From Vibrio cortegadensis (lineage in GTDB: Bacteria; Pseudomonadota; Gammaproteobacteria; Enterobacterales; Vibrionaceae), in NCBI RefSeq assembly GCF_024347395.1, contig NZ_AP025474.1, positions 30,063-94,062 of the forward strand: a stretch of 64,000 bases of DNA, read 5' to 3'. Below are positions 52,681-62,700 of the stretch, piece by piece. The notes beneath the pieces are model-generated. The model searched no databases. It had not been told where the DNA came from and was given only the letters and a program-made list of their open reading frames with translations. A program made the position numbers and the translations under genes. Positions within the stretch are counted from its first letter, which is position 1, and each line of letters starts with the position of its first letter.

Positions 52681-53886
52681 TCAATTAAACGCTCTGGCAA
52701 CACGGCCGTTACTGCTCAATTCATAGTGACCAATATAGGCTGGGATAAATACCGATTGCCCTTTAGTCAGGGTTAAATGCTCGCCTTTTGGGCTCATTAG
52801 CGTGAAATCATCATCTATTGCCATTAAAATTTCAGCACCACTTGTGATGACTTCTTCTTGATAAGGACGATGAAATATATTGAAATTAAAATCACTGACC
52901 GGGATATCATAGCTATCACATTGATCTAATTTTGAGGGTGCCAATAATAAGCATTCGAACGAAATTGGCGTGAACTCCGTGCATGCGACTAACTCAGCGA
53001 CATCAATGTGTTTCGGCGTTAAACCAGCGCGTAACACGTTGTCTGAATTTGCCATGATCTCGAGACCAGTCCCCTTAATGTAGGCATGCGGAGTGTTCGC
53101 ATTCAAATACATCGCTTCACCCGGCTTCAGTGTGATCAAGTTAAGCAACAGAACACAAAACAGACCAATATCGTTCGGGTACTGATGGCAAAGCTCAGTA
53201 ACCAAAGCAAACTCTGCTTGATCTTGATGAGCAGCTGCGTAAGTTAGGAGTTGCTCTAATGCTTGGTGTTTACGTTGGTCATTCAGCGTTAATAGATCAC
53301 GGAAAAACGCCTCTAAACCTAGAGAGTTAAGGTTATTACCAAACTCTTCAACCAAACCAACAAGCTCGATAGAATCCAACTTTCTGAACAAGGCTAATAT
53401 TTCATCGAATTCTCGAAAGCCATTCATCGCTTGGTATTCAGTAATCGCGTAAACCAATTCAGGTTTATGGTTAGAATCTTTGTAATTACGGTGTCCTGCG
53501 GTCAGAGGAATACTTGCTTGCTCCTCTCTCGCAAAGCCAACCTCGGCTTGATGCTTGTTTGGGTGAACTTGAACAGATAGTGCCTTTTCTGCCGCTAAGA
53601 TTTTAAATAAGAATGGCAGTTCACCAAACTCTTGCGCAATATCAGTAGATAAATAGGCCGATTTATTCTTGTTAATCAGCTCGGAGAGAGGCACCAAATG
53701 TTGATCAAACTTAACCATTGAGCAACCTTTTGGATGCGCTCCCATCCAAACTTCCGCTTGCGGTTCTTGTGACTCATTCTTAAAACCAAACAGTTCACGT
53801 ATCGAAGAGATACTCCCCCATGCATAATTTTGGATGGTGTTTTCCATTGGGAAGAATGAGTGTTCTGAGAAGTGGCTGAGTGACAT
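52681..53886 (-). CDS. manA: Mannose-6-phosphate isomerase, class I
   Basis: 401 residues from the ATG at 53886 (MSLSHFSEHSFFPMENTIQN). ACGGAA precedes it; the ORF extends to 53916 with no support. Zinc ligands are visible: Gln and His in LSVQVHPNKHQAEVGF, Glu in KPELVYAITEYQAMNGFREF and His in NTPHAYIKGTGLEIMANSDN. It interconverts mannose-6-phosphate and fructose-6-phosphate. Its promoter carries the same CRP and UhpA-like elements as uhpT, so it appears to be part of the hexose-phosphate regulon: mannose-6-phosphate taken up by UhpT can enter glycolysis. Confidence 0.95.
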   Translation of the reverse strand: MSLSHFSEHSFFPMENTIQNYAWGSISSIRELFGFKNESQEPQAEVWMGAHPKGCSMVKFDQHLVPLSELINKNKSAYLSTDIAQEFGELPFLFKILAAEKALSVQVHPNKHQAEVGFAREEQASIPLTAGHRNYKDSNHKPELVYAITEYQAMNGFREFDEILALFRKLDSIELVGLVEEFGNNLNSLGLEAFFRDLLTLNDQRKHQALEQLLTYAAAHQDQAEFALVTELCHQYPNDIGLFCVLLLNLITLKPGEAMYLNANTPHAYIKGTGLEIMANSDNVLRAGLTPKHIDVAELVACTEFTPISFECLLLAPSKLDQCDSYDIPVSDFNFNIFHRPYQEEVITSGAEILMAIDDDFTLMSPKGEHLTLTKGQSVFIPAYIGHYELSSNGRVARAFN

Positions 53887-53995
53887 GGCGTTTTCCGTAG
53901 TGAGCCCTTTGAACACAATTCAAGAGAGCTGATTCTAATAACGTGAATAATTAGAAAGACTACAGAGAGCGGCTTGAGCCCACATGAGATGGGAT

Positions 53996-54060
53996 CTTAG
54001 AGGTAATAGGAAAAATTCTTAGAAACGGGGGATTTCGATGAAAAGCGTGAAAAGAGTCAC
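53996..54060 (-). promoter_or_regulatory. UhpA-like and CRP-like sites upstream of manA
   Basis: A 26-bp element (CTTAGA, six variable bases, then TAGGAAAAATTCTTA) at 53996-54021 is followed upstream by GTGA N6 TCAC at 54047-54060. The same pair, at the same 45-bp centre-to-centre distance, stands before uhpT. E. coli uhpT also has a CRP site upstream of its UhpA sites. Confidence 0.7.
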
Positions 54061-54087
54061 ATTTGAATATCACATGTAGAACGCGCA

Positions 54088-54145
54088 GAGAATAAGATAG
54101 CGATGCTAGCAACAGTAATACAAGCTGTCACACTATCTTATTCTC
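54088..54145. repeat. 13-bp inverted repeat after uhpC
   Basis: GAGAATAAGATAG and CTATCTTATTCTC are separated by 32 bp just beyond the uhpC stop. Possibly a weak terminator or an RNA-stability structure; no T-tract follows. Confidence 0.5.
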
Positions 54146-54156
54146 GGGAAGACACC

Positions 54157-55497
54157 TTAAAAACCAGATCGAGCCTCTGCACTTTTCTGAGGTGATTGAG
54201 CCTGTAGGAAAGGCAGAAGAAGCAGCCCAATAACGGCCGCACAAGTAGAGATCGTAATGAAAAATCCACTCCAACCGTAAGTTTCTAGAACGAGCGCCAA
54301 TGGGTATCCGGACAGTGCAGCCCCCATGTAGGCGAATAAGCCAACAAAGCCAGTCGCCGCCCCGGCAGAGTCTTTATGCGAGCATTCGGCCGCCGCCATA
54401 CCAATAAGCATTTGAGGGCCAAAAACAAAAAAACCAACACAAAACAACCCAGCCGCTTGAAACACAAAGTTGGTTAAAGGCATAAGCCATAAAGCGGATA
54501 CCGAGAGGAAGATACCAATCGCAAACAGGATATTCATTGGACCGCGGTTGCCACCAAACAGCCTATCAGATCCCCACCCAGCAACAAGTGAACCAACGAA
54601 GCCACCAATCTCGAATAGAGATAAAGCTGCGTTGGCGTTTATCAAACTGTAATTGTGTTCTTCGGTTAGGTATAAGTTACCCCAGTCGTTAACCGCCGTT
54701 CTTACTATGTAAACCAACACATAACTAAAAGCGAGCAACCAAATGTACTTATTGCTGAACACGTAGGTTTTCAGGATTTCTCGATAGCTTAATCCTTGTC
54801 CATGGTTCTCTTGAGCCAATTCTAAATGATCATTGCGCCACTTCCCTACCGTCGGAAGTCCCATAGTGGTCGGCTTATCACGTAAGCGCCAGCAAACGAT
54901 AAGACCAATAAAAACACCAATCACGCCCGGCCAGATAAACCCAGCTCGCCAACTGAATTGAAGCGTCAGATAACCCACAAGAATAGGGATAAGAGCCCCA
55001 CCAACGTTGTGTGCTGTATTCCATATAGCCCAACGAAAGCCTCTTTCGGAGCGAGAATACCAGGTCGTCAATAACTTAGAGCACGATGGCCAGCCCCAAC
55101 CTTGAAACCACGCATTTAGCACCCAAAGTGAGATAAAAGCCGCCAACGAACTAGAAAAGCCAAACGCGATATTGATCAAGCCTGTCGCGATTAGGCCAAG
55201 ACCCATGAAGTAACGCGGGTTTGAACGGTCCGATATCGTGCCTGAGATAAATTTCGATAAGCCATAAGAAAGATAAAAGAGCGTGCCAATTAAGCCGATA
55301 TCGCCTTTGTCCAAGCCAAGGTCGGTGATCATAGCTGGTGCTGCATAATTAAAGGTTTTACGAGTGAAGTAAAAACCTGCATAGCCGACATACATCCCTA
55401 TCATGATATGGAGGCGCCAGTAGCCATAACTCTGATTGACCTCATCATCAATTAGAGCATGACTATTTGACGTTTTTGAGCGCAGAAATCCAAACAT
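54157..55497 (-). CDS. uhpC: UhpC, membrane sensor for external hexose phosphate
   Basis: 446 residues from the ATG at 55497, with GAGAA upstream. It has twelve helices of the OPA (organophosphate:Pi antiporter) family: FTRKTFNYAAPAMITDLGLD, KFISGTISDRSNPRYFMGLG, WFQGWGWPSCSKLLTTWYSR. UhpC resembles UhpT but acts as a receptor that activates UhpB. It overlaps or abuts uhpB and ends the uhpA-uhpB-uhpC unit. The 13-bp inverted repeat lies just beyond its stop. Confidence 0.92.
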   Translation of the reverse strand: MFGFLRSKTSNSHALIDDEVNQSYGYWRLHIMIGMYVGYAGFYFTRKTFNYAAPAMITDLGLDKGDIGLIGTLFYLSYGLSKFISGTISDRSNPRYFMGLGLIATGLINIAFGFSSSLAAFISLWVLNAWFQGWGWPSCSKLLTTWYSRSERGFRWAIWNTAHNVGGALIPILVGYLTLQFSWRAGFIWPGVIGVFIGLIVCWRLRDKPTTMGLPTVGKWRNDHLELAQENHGQGLSYREILKTYVFSNKYIWLLAFSYVLVYIVRTAVNDWGNLYLTEEHNYSLINANAALSLFEIGGFVGSLVAGWGSDRLFGGNRGPMNILFAIGIFLSVSALWLMPLTNFVFQAAGLFCVGFFVFGPQMLIGMAAAECSHKDSAGAATGFVGLFAYMGAALSGYPLALVLETYGWSGFFITISTCAAVIGLLLLPFLQAQSPQKSAEARSGF

Positions 55498-55505
55498 ATT
55501 CGTTC

Positions 55506-57002
55506 TCACACTTTAGGTAATGTAACGCTGATATTGGTACCCGAAGAGGAGTCATTAGCGTTGATTGTCATCTTGCCGCCGAGCGCCTGAACACGCTCTA
55601 GCATACCGCGAACCCCCATTCCTTTGGGAAGATCTTGCGCTGTAAAGCCAACGCCATTGTCTGTGATCCAAAGATAAGCCTGATCATCTAAAATTAATTC
55701 AATTCTAATTTCGCTCGCTTGAGCATATTTATGGGCATTATTTAAAGATTCTTGGCACAAACGGAAGAGGGTAACCTTGAGCGTATCACTCAAACACGAG
55801 TAATCACCTTGCCAATTTAACTGGATATCAACGCCGTGGTCCGAAAACTCCATTTCCCGAATAAGCTGTTCAACGGAGTCTTTTAGATCAAGATCGTCCA
55901 ACATCTTAGGCCTTAGTTTTGTCAGTAGACGTTTGGTGGTGTCATAAACATTCAAAGACAATGACTCAATCGTACCCGCACAGCGAACGCTCATCTCAGC
56001 CGCGTCGACACGTTTAATAATGCTTGCCTGCGTACGAATTGCCGTGATGTTTTGCCCGATTTCATCATGCAGCTCACGCGCAATATCACGGCGAACCGAC
56101 TCCTCAGCTGTTACTAGCTGGCGTGAAAGATTTTGATTTCTTGAGAGTTCACTTCGTAATTTTGAGTTGAGATCTTTCTGCTTTTGAACCGCTAAACCAA
56201 GCAATATACCTGTGATGGTTTGAGCAGATAGAGATAATAGTAAATCTGTAATTTCGAGTTTGGATGTTCCGCTGTGGGCTGCAATCAATGCGACACTGTT
56301 TAATAGAGTCGCCAATAAAGCACCTTGCCACCCGTAACGAACGGCGAGCAGGATGATAGGGATAGCCATACAGAATGGGGCGAAGCGTCTTAGCTCATCA
56401 GGTAAACTGGTTTGTATCAAAATACTGGCCACTAGCAACACACTGTATAAAGCAATGTGGCGGATTTTGAACTCAACAACATTGTTGATTAAGTAAGAAC
56501 TCAATGGCGCCCATTTGTTTTGGAATAGATAGTTCCAGACCAGATAGCACATCGGCACCAGCATCAGTCCGCCAGTGATACTCACCAACCACACCATGTA
56601 AACAGCCGGAACATGAGAGCCCACTACAGCAACGTTGATCAATGAGGTGACCATAATTAAGCTCGTCATCACTAACAAGTGGCGATTCTGGTCACCAGAA
56701 TAATAACGTTTGGCAATTAGAGTGGCAGGAATGCTCAATCCACTGGCGATTAGTATCGTCAGCCATTGGGGTTCATCAAGTAATAACGCTAAAGCGATCG
56801 CGAGCCCCCACTCTGCAATATAGATAGCAGGCCAATAGTGCGCACGAGTGTGCAGCGTCATTCCCAATCGAAGTGAGAATGGAAAAAGCAGAATGGCTAA
56901 CTCAGGGTCATTGATGAAATAGAAAGCAATAACCCACAAACAAAACCATGCACAGCCAGCCATAAAAACTCCACATAGGGAGGTTGCGAGATAGGAACGC
57001 AT
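55506..57002 (-). CDS. uhpB: UhpB sensor histidine kinase
   Basis: 498 residues. The N-terminal half holds about eight hydrophobic segments (MASE1-like). The C-terminal kinase has the HisKA_3 H-box RDIARELHDEIGQNITAIRT with the phosphorylated His, and a HATPase domain with LFRLCQESLNNAHKYAQASE and ITDNGVGFTAQDLPKGMGVR. With UhpC it detects external glucose-6-phosphate and phosphorylates UhpA. It overlaps uhpA by one base, so the two are cotranslated. Confidence 0.95.
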   Translation of the reverse strand: MRSYLATSLCGVFMAGCAWFCLWVIAFYFINDPELAILLFPFSLRLGMTLHTRAHYWPAIYIAEWGLAIALALLLDEPQWLTILIASGLSIPATLIAKRYYSGDQNRHLLVMTSLIMVTSLINVAVVGSHVPAVYMVWLVSITGGLMLVPMCYLVWNYLFQNKWAPLSSYLINNVVEFKIRHIALYSVLLVASILIQTSLPDELRRFAPFCMAIPIILLAVRYGWQGALLATLLNSVALIAAHSGTSKLEITDLLLSLSAQTITGILLGLAVQKQKDLNSKLRSELSRNQNLSRQLVTAEESVRRDIARELHDEIGQNITAIRTQASIIKRVDAAEMSVRCAGTIESLSLNVYDTTKRLLTKLRPKMLDDLDLKDSVEQLIREMEFSDHGVDIQLNWQGDYSCLSDTLKVTLFRLCQESLNNAHKYAQASEIRIELILDDQAYLWITDNGVGFTAQDLPKGMGVRGMLERVQALGGKMTINANDSSSGTNISVTLPKV

Positions 57003-57610
57003 TAGTACTGTTCTTGTGTGAATAGTTTAGCTAACTCGACGTTGTTCTTAACATTGAGTTTGTCCATCGCATTGGCACGGTGTACATGAACCGTTTTATG
57101 GCTAACCCCTAACTCAACGGCGATAGATTTTACATCGAGCCCTGTTGCCAATAACTGACATACTTCGCTTTCTCTCCGGGTTAGCTGATTTAACGAGACT
57201 TTATTCTTCATAGGTGTCGCAAGCTTTATAGCGATATCTGGCGTGAGATAACAACCGCCCTTTGCGCTCGTGTGCACGGCTTGAATTAATTCATCAGGGC
57301 TACAGCGCTTACTGAGATAACCTTTGGCTCCTAACTCTAATGACCTCTCAACCATCGCCGGAGAGTCATGAACGCTCAACATGATGCTGGCAATTCCTGA
57401 TGGAATCTCTTCCAATAAGCTCAAGCCACTTTCGTCCTGCATTGAGATATCCAAGATAACGACATCAGGGTGGCAACTTGGCAATCCGAAGCGCGCTTCT
57501 GCCGCAGAGTTGAATTCACCCACGACCGTAATATCAGTTTCAAGACTGAGTAATTGAGCAAAGCCCGAACGAACAATGACGTGGTCATCAACAAGCGCAA
57601 CATTAATCAT
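57002..57610 (-). CDS. uhpA: UhpA response regulator
   Basis: 202 residues, NarL family. The receiver has INVALVDDHVIVRSGFAQLL, the phosphorylated Asp in PDVVILDISMQDESGLSLLE and the Lys in LELGAKGYLSKRCSPDEL. The LuxR-type HTH is LTRRESEVCQLLATGLDVKS and IAVELGVSHKTVHVHRANAM. It activates uhpT, and here probably manA. A Rho-independent terminator stands 34 bp before its start, so its own expression may be attenuated or isolated from uhpT readthrough. Confidence 0.95.
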   Translation of the reverse strand: MINVALVDDHVIVRSGFAQLLSLETDITVVGEFNSAAEARFGLPSCHPDVVILDISMQDESGLSLLEEIPSGIASIMLSVHDSPAMVERSLELGAKGYLSKRCSPDELIQAVHTSAKGGCYLTPDIAIKLATPMKNKVSLNQLTRRESEVCQLLATGLDVKSIAVELGVSHKTVHVHRANAMDKLNVKNNVELAKLFTQEQY

Positions 57611-57643
57611 GATATTAGCCAGAATTAAGAGTAAGAAAGAAAA

Positions 57644-57663
57644 ATAGCCCCGACAGGAGCTAT
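57644..57663 (-). terminator. Rho-independent terminator directly before uhpA
   Basis: On the minus strand ATAGCTCC and GGGGCTAT pair (one wobble) with a 4-base loop, followed by TTTTTCTTT. It stops readthrough from uhpT, or attenuates uhpABC if their promoter lies upstream. Beyond it, CTCACGTGCTTTA and TAAAGTACGTGAG (57721-57752) form a second hairpin with one mismatch. Confidence 0.75.
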
Positions 57664-57813
57664 ATAATATTAATTTTATTAATAGAGATGATACTGAATC
57701 GAACTAGCGATTGGTATGATCTCACGTGCTTTAATCCGATAAAGTACGTGAGACTATGTATCTGAAACTCTCTTTGCGACAACAAATGCGCGACAACAAG
57801 TACGCAAGACTAG

Positions 57814-59208
57814 CTAGGCGTTTTGAGCCGCTAAGTGTATTTTCTTAGCTTGACGAATCTTCTTCTCTTCCGCAATCGCAACGAATAGCAGCAGTACAAT
57901 ACAAATGGCAGCTGAAGTATCAAGTGCTGCGAACGTTCCTTTCCAACCCGTTAAGCCGAAAATAGGTGTTCCATCAGCAATCATACCTAGGCCAAGTTTT
58001 GCGAAACTGTCACCAATTAAGTAAGCAAAGGTACCTTTCACACCATCCGCAACACTGATTGCTTTCTTAGGTACAAAACCAACCGCCGCAACACCAATCA
58101 GCAACTGAGGACCAAACACTAGGAAACCAAGCACGAACAGTGATGCTAGGTACATGAACTCACTTGTTGCATGCTGGTAGAACTCTAGAGAAACGATAAT
58201 CAGGCCAAGCGATACACAAGCAACTAAAGCGCGGCGTCCGTTCGCAAGGTCTGATAAATAACCCCACATTAGCGTACCGACCAGAGCACCCACTTCAAAC
58301 AGAGTAAAACCTGAAATCGCCGTTTCTTTTGATAGGCCTAGCTCTTGATACGCATAAACGGTAGACCATTGATCGATACCGATACGAACAATGTACAAAA
58401 AGATATTCGCGAAGCAGAGCAACCAAATCACTTTGTTTTTAAGGATATATTCAACAAAGATCTCTTTCTTGGTCATTTGATTTTCTTCAGCGATAGTATC
58501 TTCTTCGCTGATTTCTTCGTCAAACAACTCTTCAACTGTACCTAAACCGTATGCTTCTGGAGAGTCATTACCAAAACGCATTCCAATAAAACCAACCACA
58601 ATCGCGATGATCGATGGGAACACGAACATACCAACAACGCTGCCATCAAATAGGTAATTTGCCCCAAACAAAGCAACACCAGCAGCACCGGCACCACCCA
58701 CGTTGTGTGACATGTTCCAAAGGCCTAGGTATGAACCACGCTTATTACGAGGCGTCCATTTAGTAATAGTCGAATAACTTGAAGGACCACCGGTACTTTG
58801 AAAGAAACCACTCAATGCGTAGAAGGCAACCATCATGAATAAGCTAGCGCTGCCGCCACCCATACTGAAACTAAAGCCCAACATGGCAAGGCCAGACAGG
58901 ATTAGCATAAACGGTAGGAACTGCTTGGTATTCTTACCATCAGCGTAATAAGAAACTACGGTTTTACCGATACCGTAAGTGATAGAGAAACCCAGACCGA
59001 TAAGACCTAGATCCGTCATCGATAATCCATAAGTAGAAATCATGTCGTTTTGCGCGACATTGAAGTTCTTACGGATCAAATACATGGTTAAATAACCAAT
59101 GAACACGACAAGGTAAGATTGTAGGAAGGGTTTAAACCACATTTTTCTTCTGGTTTCGACCGGAAGATCCAGCGTCGGTTTTCGAACCTGATCTAGGAAC
59201 TTTAACAT
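57814..59208 (-). CDS. uhpT: UhpT hexose-phosphate:phosphate antiporter
   Basis: 464 residues from the ATG at 59208 (MLKFLDQVRKPTLDLPVETR), nearly identical in length to E. coli UhpT (463). AAGAGAG lies upstream; the frame to 59262 is unsupported. It has twelve helices: FLQSYLVVFIGYLTMYLIRK, NFNVAQNDMISTYGLSMTDL, GFFQSTGGPSSYSTITKWTP, NVGGAGAAGVALFGANYL. It exchanges hexose-6-phosphates for phosphate across the inner membrane. Transcription order is uhpT, uhpA, uhpB, uhpC, whereas E. coli has uhpT last. Its promoter carries UhpA and CRP elements shared with manA. Confidence 0.95.
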   Translation of the reverse strand: MLKFLDQVRKPTLDLPVETRRKMWFKPFLQSYLVVFIGYLTMYLIRKNFNVAQNDMISTYGLSMTDLGLIGLGFSITYGIGKTVVSYYADGKNTKQFLPFMLILSGLAMLGFSFSMGGGSASLFMMVAFYALSGFFQSTGGPSSYSTITKWTPRNKRGSYLGLWNMSHNVGGAGAAGVALFGANYLFDGSVVGMFVFPSIIAIVVGFIGMRFGNDSPEAYGLGTVEELFDEEISEEDTIAEENQMTKKEIFVEYILKNKVIWLLCFANIFLYIVRIGIDQWSTVYAYQELGLSKETAISGFTLFEVGALVGTLMWGYLSDLANGRRALVACVSLGLIIVSLEFYQHATSEFMYLASLFVLGFLVFGPQLLIGVAAVGFVPKKAISVADGVKGTFAYLIGDSFAKLGLGMIADGTPIFGLTGWKGTFAALDTSAAICIVLLLFVAIAEEKKIRQAKKIHLAAQNA

Positions 59209-59322
59209 TGTGAACTCTCTTATTTTTTGTGAGGTCTGCACGGCATAATTCCGACCATGCATTCTTTGTTAGTTGACCGTGAAATAATAAGGAGTCTAAA
59301 AATCGACCGCATGAGAGAGGGG

Positions 59323-59387
59323 CTTAGAATAACTAGGAAAAATTCTTAATTCAGAGTCAGGAGTCAAGAAAGCGTGAACAGCATCAC
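59323..59387 (-). promoter_or_regulatory. UhpA-like and CRP-like sites upstream of uhpT
   Basis: The 26-bp element at 59323-59348 matches that at 53996 in 22 of 26 positions. GTGA N6 TCAC lies at 59374-59387, centred 45 bp further upstream. This is the expected order in uhpT promoters: CRP site, then UhpA sites, then the core promoter. Confidence 0.75.
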
Positions 59388-59762
59388 TTTGTTTACGATC
59401 TGTTATGTATTGATATTACGATAACAAAAGTAGCTCATTTCAAGGCAAATAAACCTTGTGAGCAAACAAAAACAAGTGCTATTTATCAATAAAACCCACA
59501 GCAATGGAGTCACGCAAGGCAACCTAGATCCACTTACTGATTTACTAATTGAATGTTTTTTTGATGCCCCCACCCTCTCTACAAATGTACTAAGTGCATG
59601 TGAAAACAATAAATTATGCATAACTTGCATATATAGAATGCAAACCTTTCATTTTACTCCTTATTAATACCCATAGTATTTTGCGCAAAAACCTATTGAT
59701 GCCAATTTTTTATATGAAAGTCCCCTTTCTTAGCAACGGCGGTTTATTAAGGCGCATTTCAT

Positions 59763-62700
59763 ATGAAAGTTAATTTGCATAAGGATAATTCACAGATGAC
59801 TAAGTTGCTCAAAGACATAAAACTTGGGTTTTCACAAACGACGCTTAAAAACCGGATCGTGATGGCACCGATGACGATTCAATCTGCATTTTTTGATGGC
59901 GGTGTCTCTCAAGAAATGATCGATTACTACGCCTCTCGCTCAGGAGATGCGGCAGCAATCATTGTTGAAAGTGCTTTTGTAGAAAATTACGGTCGAGCTT
60001 TCCCTGGCGCTTTAGGCATTACTCACGATAGTAAGATTGCGGGACTAAAAGAATTAGCGACGGCCATTAAAGCAAAAGGCTCCAAAGCCATTCTTCAAAT
60101 TTATCATGCTGGTCGTATGGCAAGCGCGGAATTTAATGGCGGTCATCAACCAATTTCTGCAAGCCCAATAGCAGCACTTCGCGCTAACGCAGAAACCCCA
60201 CTTGAAATGACTGACGAGCAAATCCACAACATGCTTGAGTATTTTGGTCATGCTGTAAATCGCGCGATATTATCAGGATTTGATGGGGTTGAAATTCATG
60301 GGGCGAATACTTACCTTATTCAACAGTTCTTCTCCCCTCATTCAAATCGACGCACCGACAAATGGGGAGGCGATATTGAAAAACGCACTGCTTTTCCGCT
60401 TGCTGTTTTAGAGCAAGCAAAACAAGTGGTTGCCGACCATCAGATGACTGACTTCATTATTGGCTACCGTTTTTCTCCCGAAGAAATAGAAGAACCTGGA
60501 ATTCGATTCGAAGACACGATGTACCTTCTTGATAAGTTAGCAACAAGTGGACTTGATTACTTTCATTTCTCTATGGGTAATTACGCCCGTAACTCGATTG
60601 TTAACCCAGAAGACAAAGCTCTACTCATCCACAAATTTCATGAGTTGAAGTCTGAAAGTGTCGCCCAAATCCCGGTCATTGGTGTCGGAGGTATTTCACA
60701 GCGCAGCGATGCTGATACCGCTCTTGAACAAGGGTACGACATGGTCAGTATTGGTAAAGGCTTCTTAGTAGAGCCAACGTGGGCCACGAAAGCAATGAAC
60801 AATGAAAGCTGTGCTGAGTTTGCCGATATCGCTCAACAAGAAGAACTCATGATCCCCACGCCTTTATGGGAAATCATGGATTACATGATCATTGACAGCG
60901 CAGCTGAAACTTTAAAACATCAACGTATAAAAGAACTGCAAAATATTGATATTAAATTCGAACCCGGTGAATTTACCGCTTACGGTTATGGTCACAACGG
61001 TCAACTTCCTGTTACCGTTACTTTCTCTGAAGATAGAATTTTAGGGGTGTCGGTTGATTCATCAAAAGAGTCGGATGGTATTGCAAACCCTGCATTTGAA
61101 CGTATCCCTCAACAAATACTGGATGGTCAAACACTTAATGTTGACGTTATTTCTGGCGCAACAGTGAGTAGCCAAGCAGTCATTGACGGTGTGTCTAATG
61201 CCGTGGATTTAGCAGGTGGTAATTCAGAAGCTCTTCGCTGTAAAGCCCGTGAAGCGGTAGAGTGGTCGACACAAACCATTGAAGAAACGGTTGATGTGGT
61301 CATAGTGGGCGGCGGCGGCGCAGGTTTGAGTGCCGCCCTAACTGCGCTAGACAACAAAAGAACCGTTGTTGTCCTTGAGAAATTCCCGGCCATTGGTGGT
61401 AACACAGTTCGCACAGGTGGCTGGGTGAATGCCGCAGAGCCTAAATGGCAAAAAGATTTCCCTGCTGTAGCGGGTGAAACAGACTATTTAAAAGCGATCG
61501 CCAATACACCAGAGTCCGAAATTGCCCAAGAATATCTTTCTGATTTTCGAACACTTCGAGATCAGTTAGCCAACTATTTCCTTGATGTTGATAGCGGGAA
61601 AAACTATTTATTTGATTCAACTGAGTTACATTTAATTCAAACGTATCTTGGTGGCAAACGCACCAATCTAGATGGCGAGCCTATTTATGGTCAGTATGAC
61701 CTTGTACATACGCTGACTAACCGTGCTATGGAATCGATCGATTGGTTGACAGAAAAAGGCATCGATTTCAATCGAGGTATGGTTGACATCGCAGTCGGAG
61801 CTTTGTGGCGTCGGGCGCATAAACCCAATCGCCCTAAAGGTGTTGAATTTGTCGATAAACTTCAAAAACACATCGTCGCACAAGGTGGCCGAATCATAAC
61901 GGATACACGTGCAAGCGATCTTATTGTTGAAAATGGTCAAGTGGTGGGCGTCAATGCTACACATTCTAATGGAACCAAATACTCACTCATGGCTAATCAT
62001 GGCGTAGTGTTAGCATCTGGTGGTTTTGGCGCGAACACAAAAATGTTGCAGAAATACAATAACTACTGGAACAATATCGCTGATGACATCAAAACAACTA
62101 ACTCACCAGCGTTAATTGGTGACGGTATCGCTATTGGTGAAAAAGCAGGGGCTGACCTTGTGGGAATGGAATACATCCAACTTATGCCTATTGGCGATCC
62201 TAAATCCGGAGCGTTATTAACAGGCTTAATCGTTCCACCAGAAAATTTTGTCTTCGTTAATCAGCAAGGCAAGCGATTTGTAAATGAGTGTGAAAGCCGA
62301 GATGTCCTTTCTAACTCATTTTTTGATAACGGTGGCCTTGTGTACATGATTGCAGACGAAGAAATTCGTAAAACCGCGGCAAACACAACCCACGAAACGA
62401 TTGAACGTGAGATCGAGGAAGGCATCATTATCAAAGCAGGCTCTATTGAAGAGTTAGCGCGCAAGATTAATGTTCCAGAAGCTGAGCTATGCAGCACAAT
62501 CCATCGTTATAACTCGTTTGTAGAAGATGGACGAGATCCAGAGTTCCAAAAAGGAGCGCTAGGTTTAAAAGTGGAGAAAGCCCCCTTCTATGCAACACCA
62601 AGAAAGCCCTCTGTACACCATACAATGGGAGGCCTAAGAATTGATACCAAAGCTCGAGTCTTGGATCAACAGAGGTCACCTATTCCTGGGTTATATGCAG

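Noticed and set aside
59690..59710. FNR-like site (TTGAT) before the flavin reductase
   Set aside because: Only one half-site is good; the second half lacks ATCAA, so anaerobic control cannot be claimed from it.
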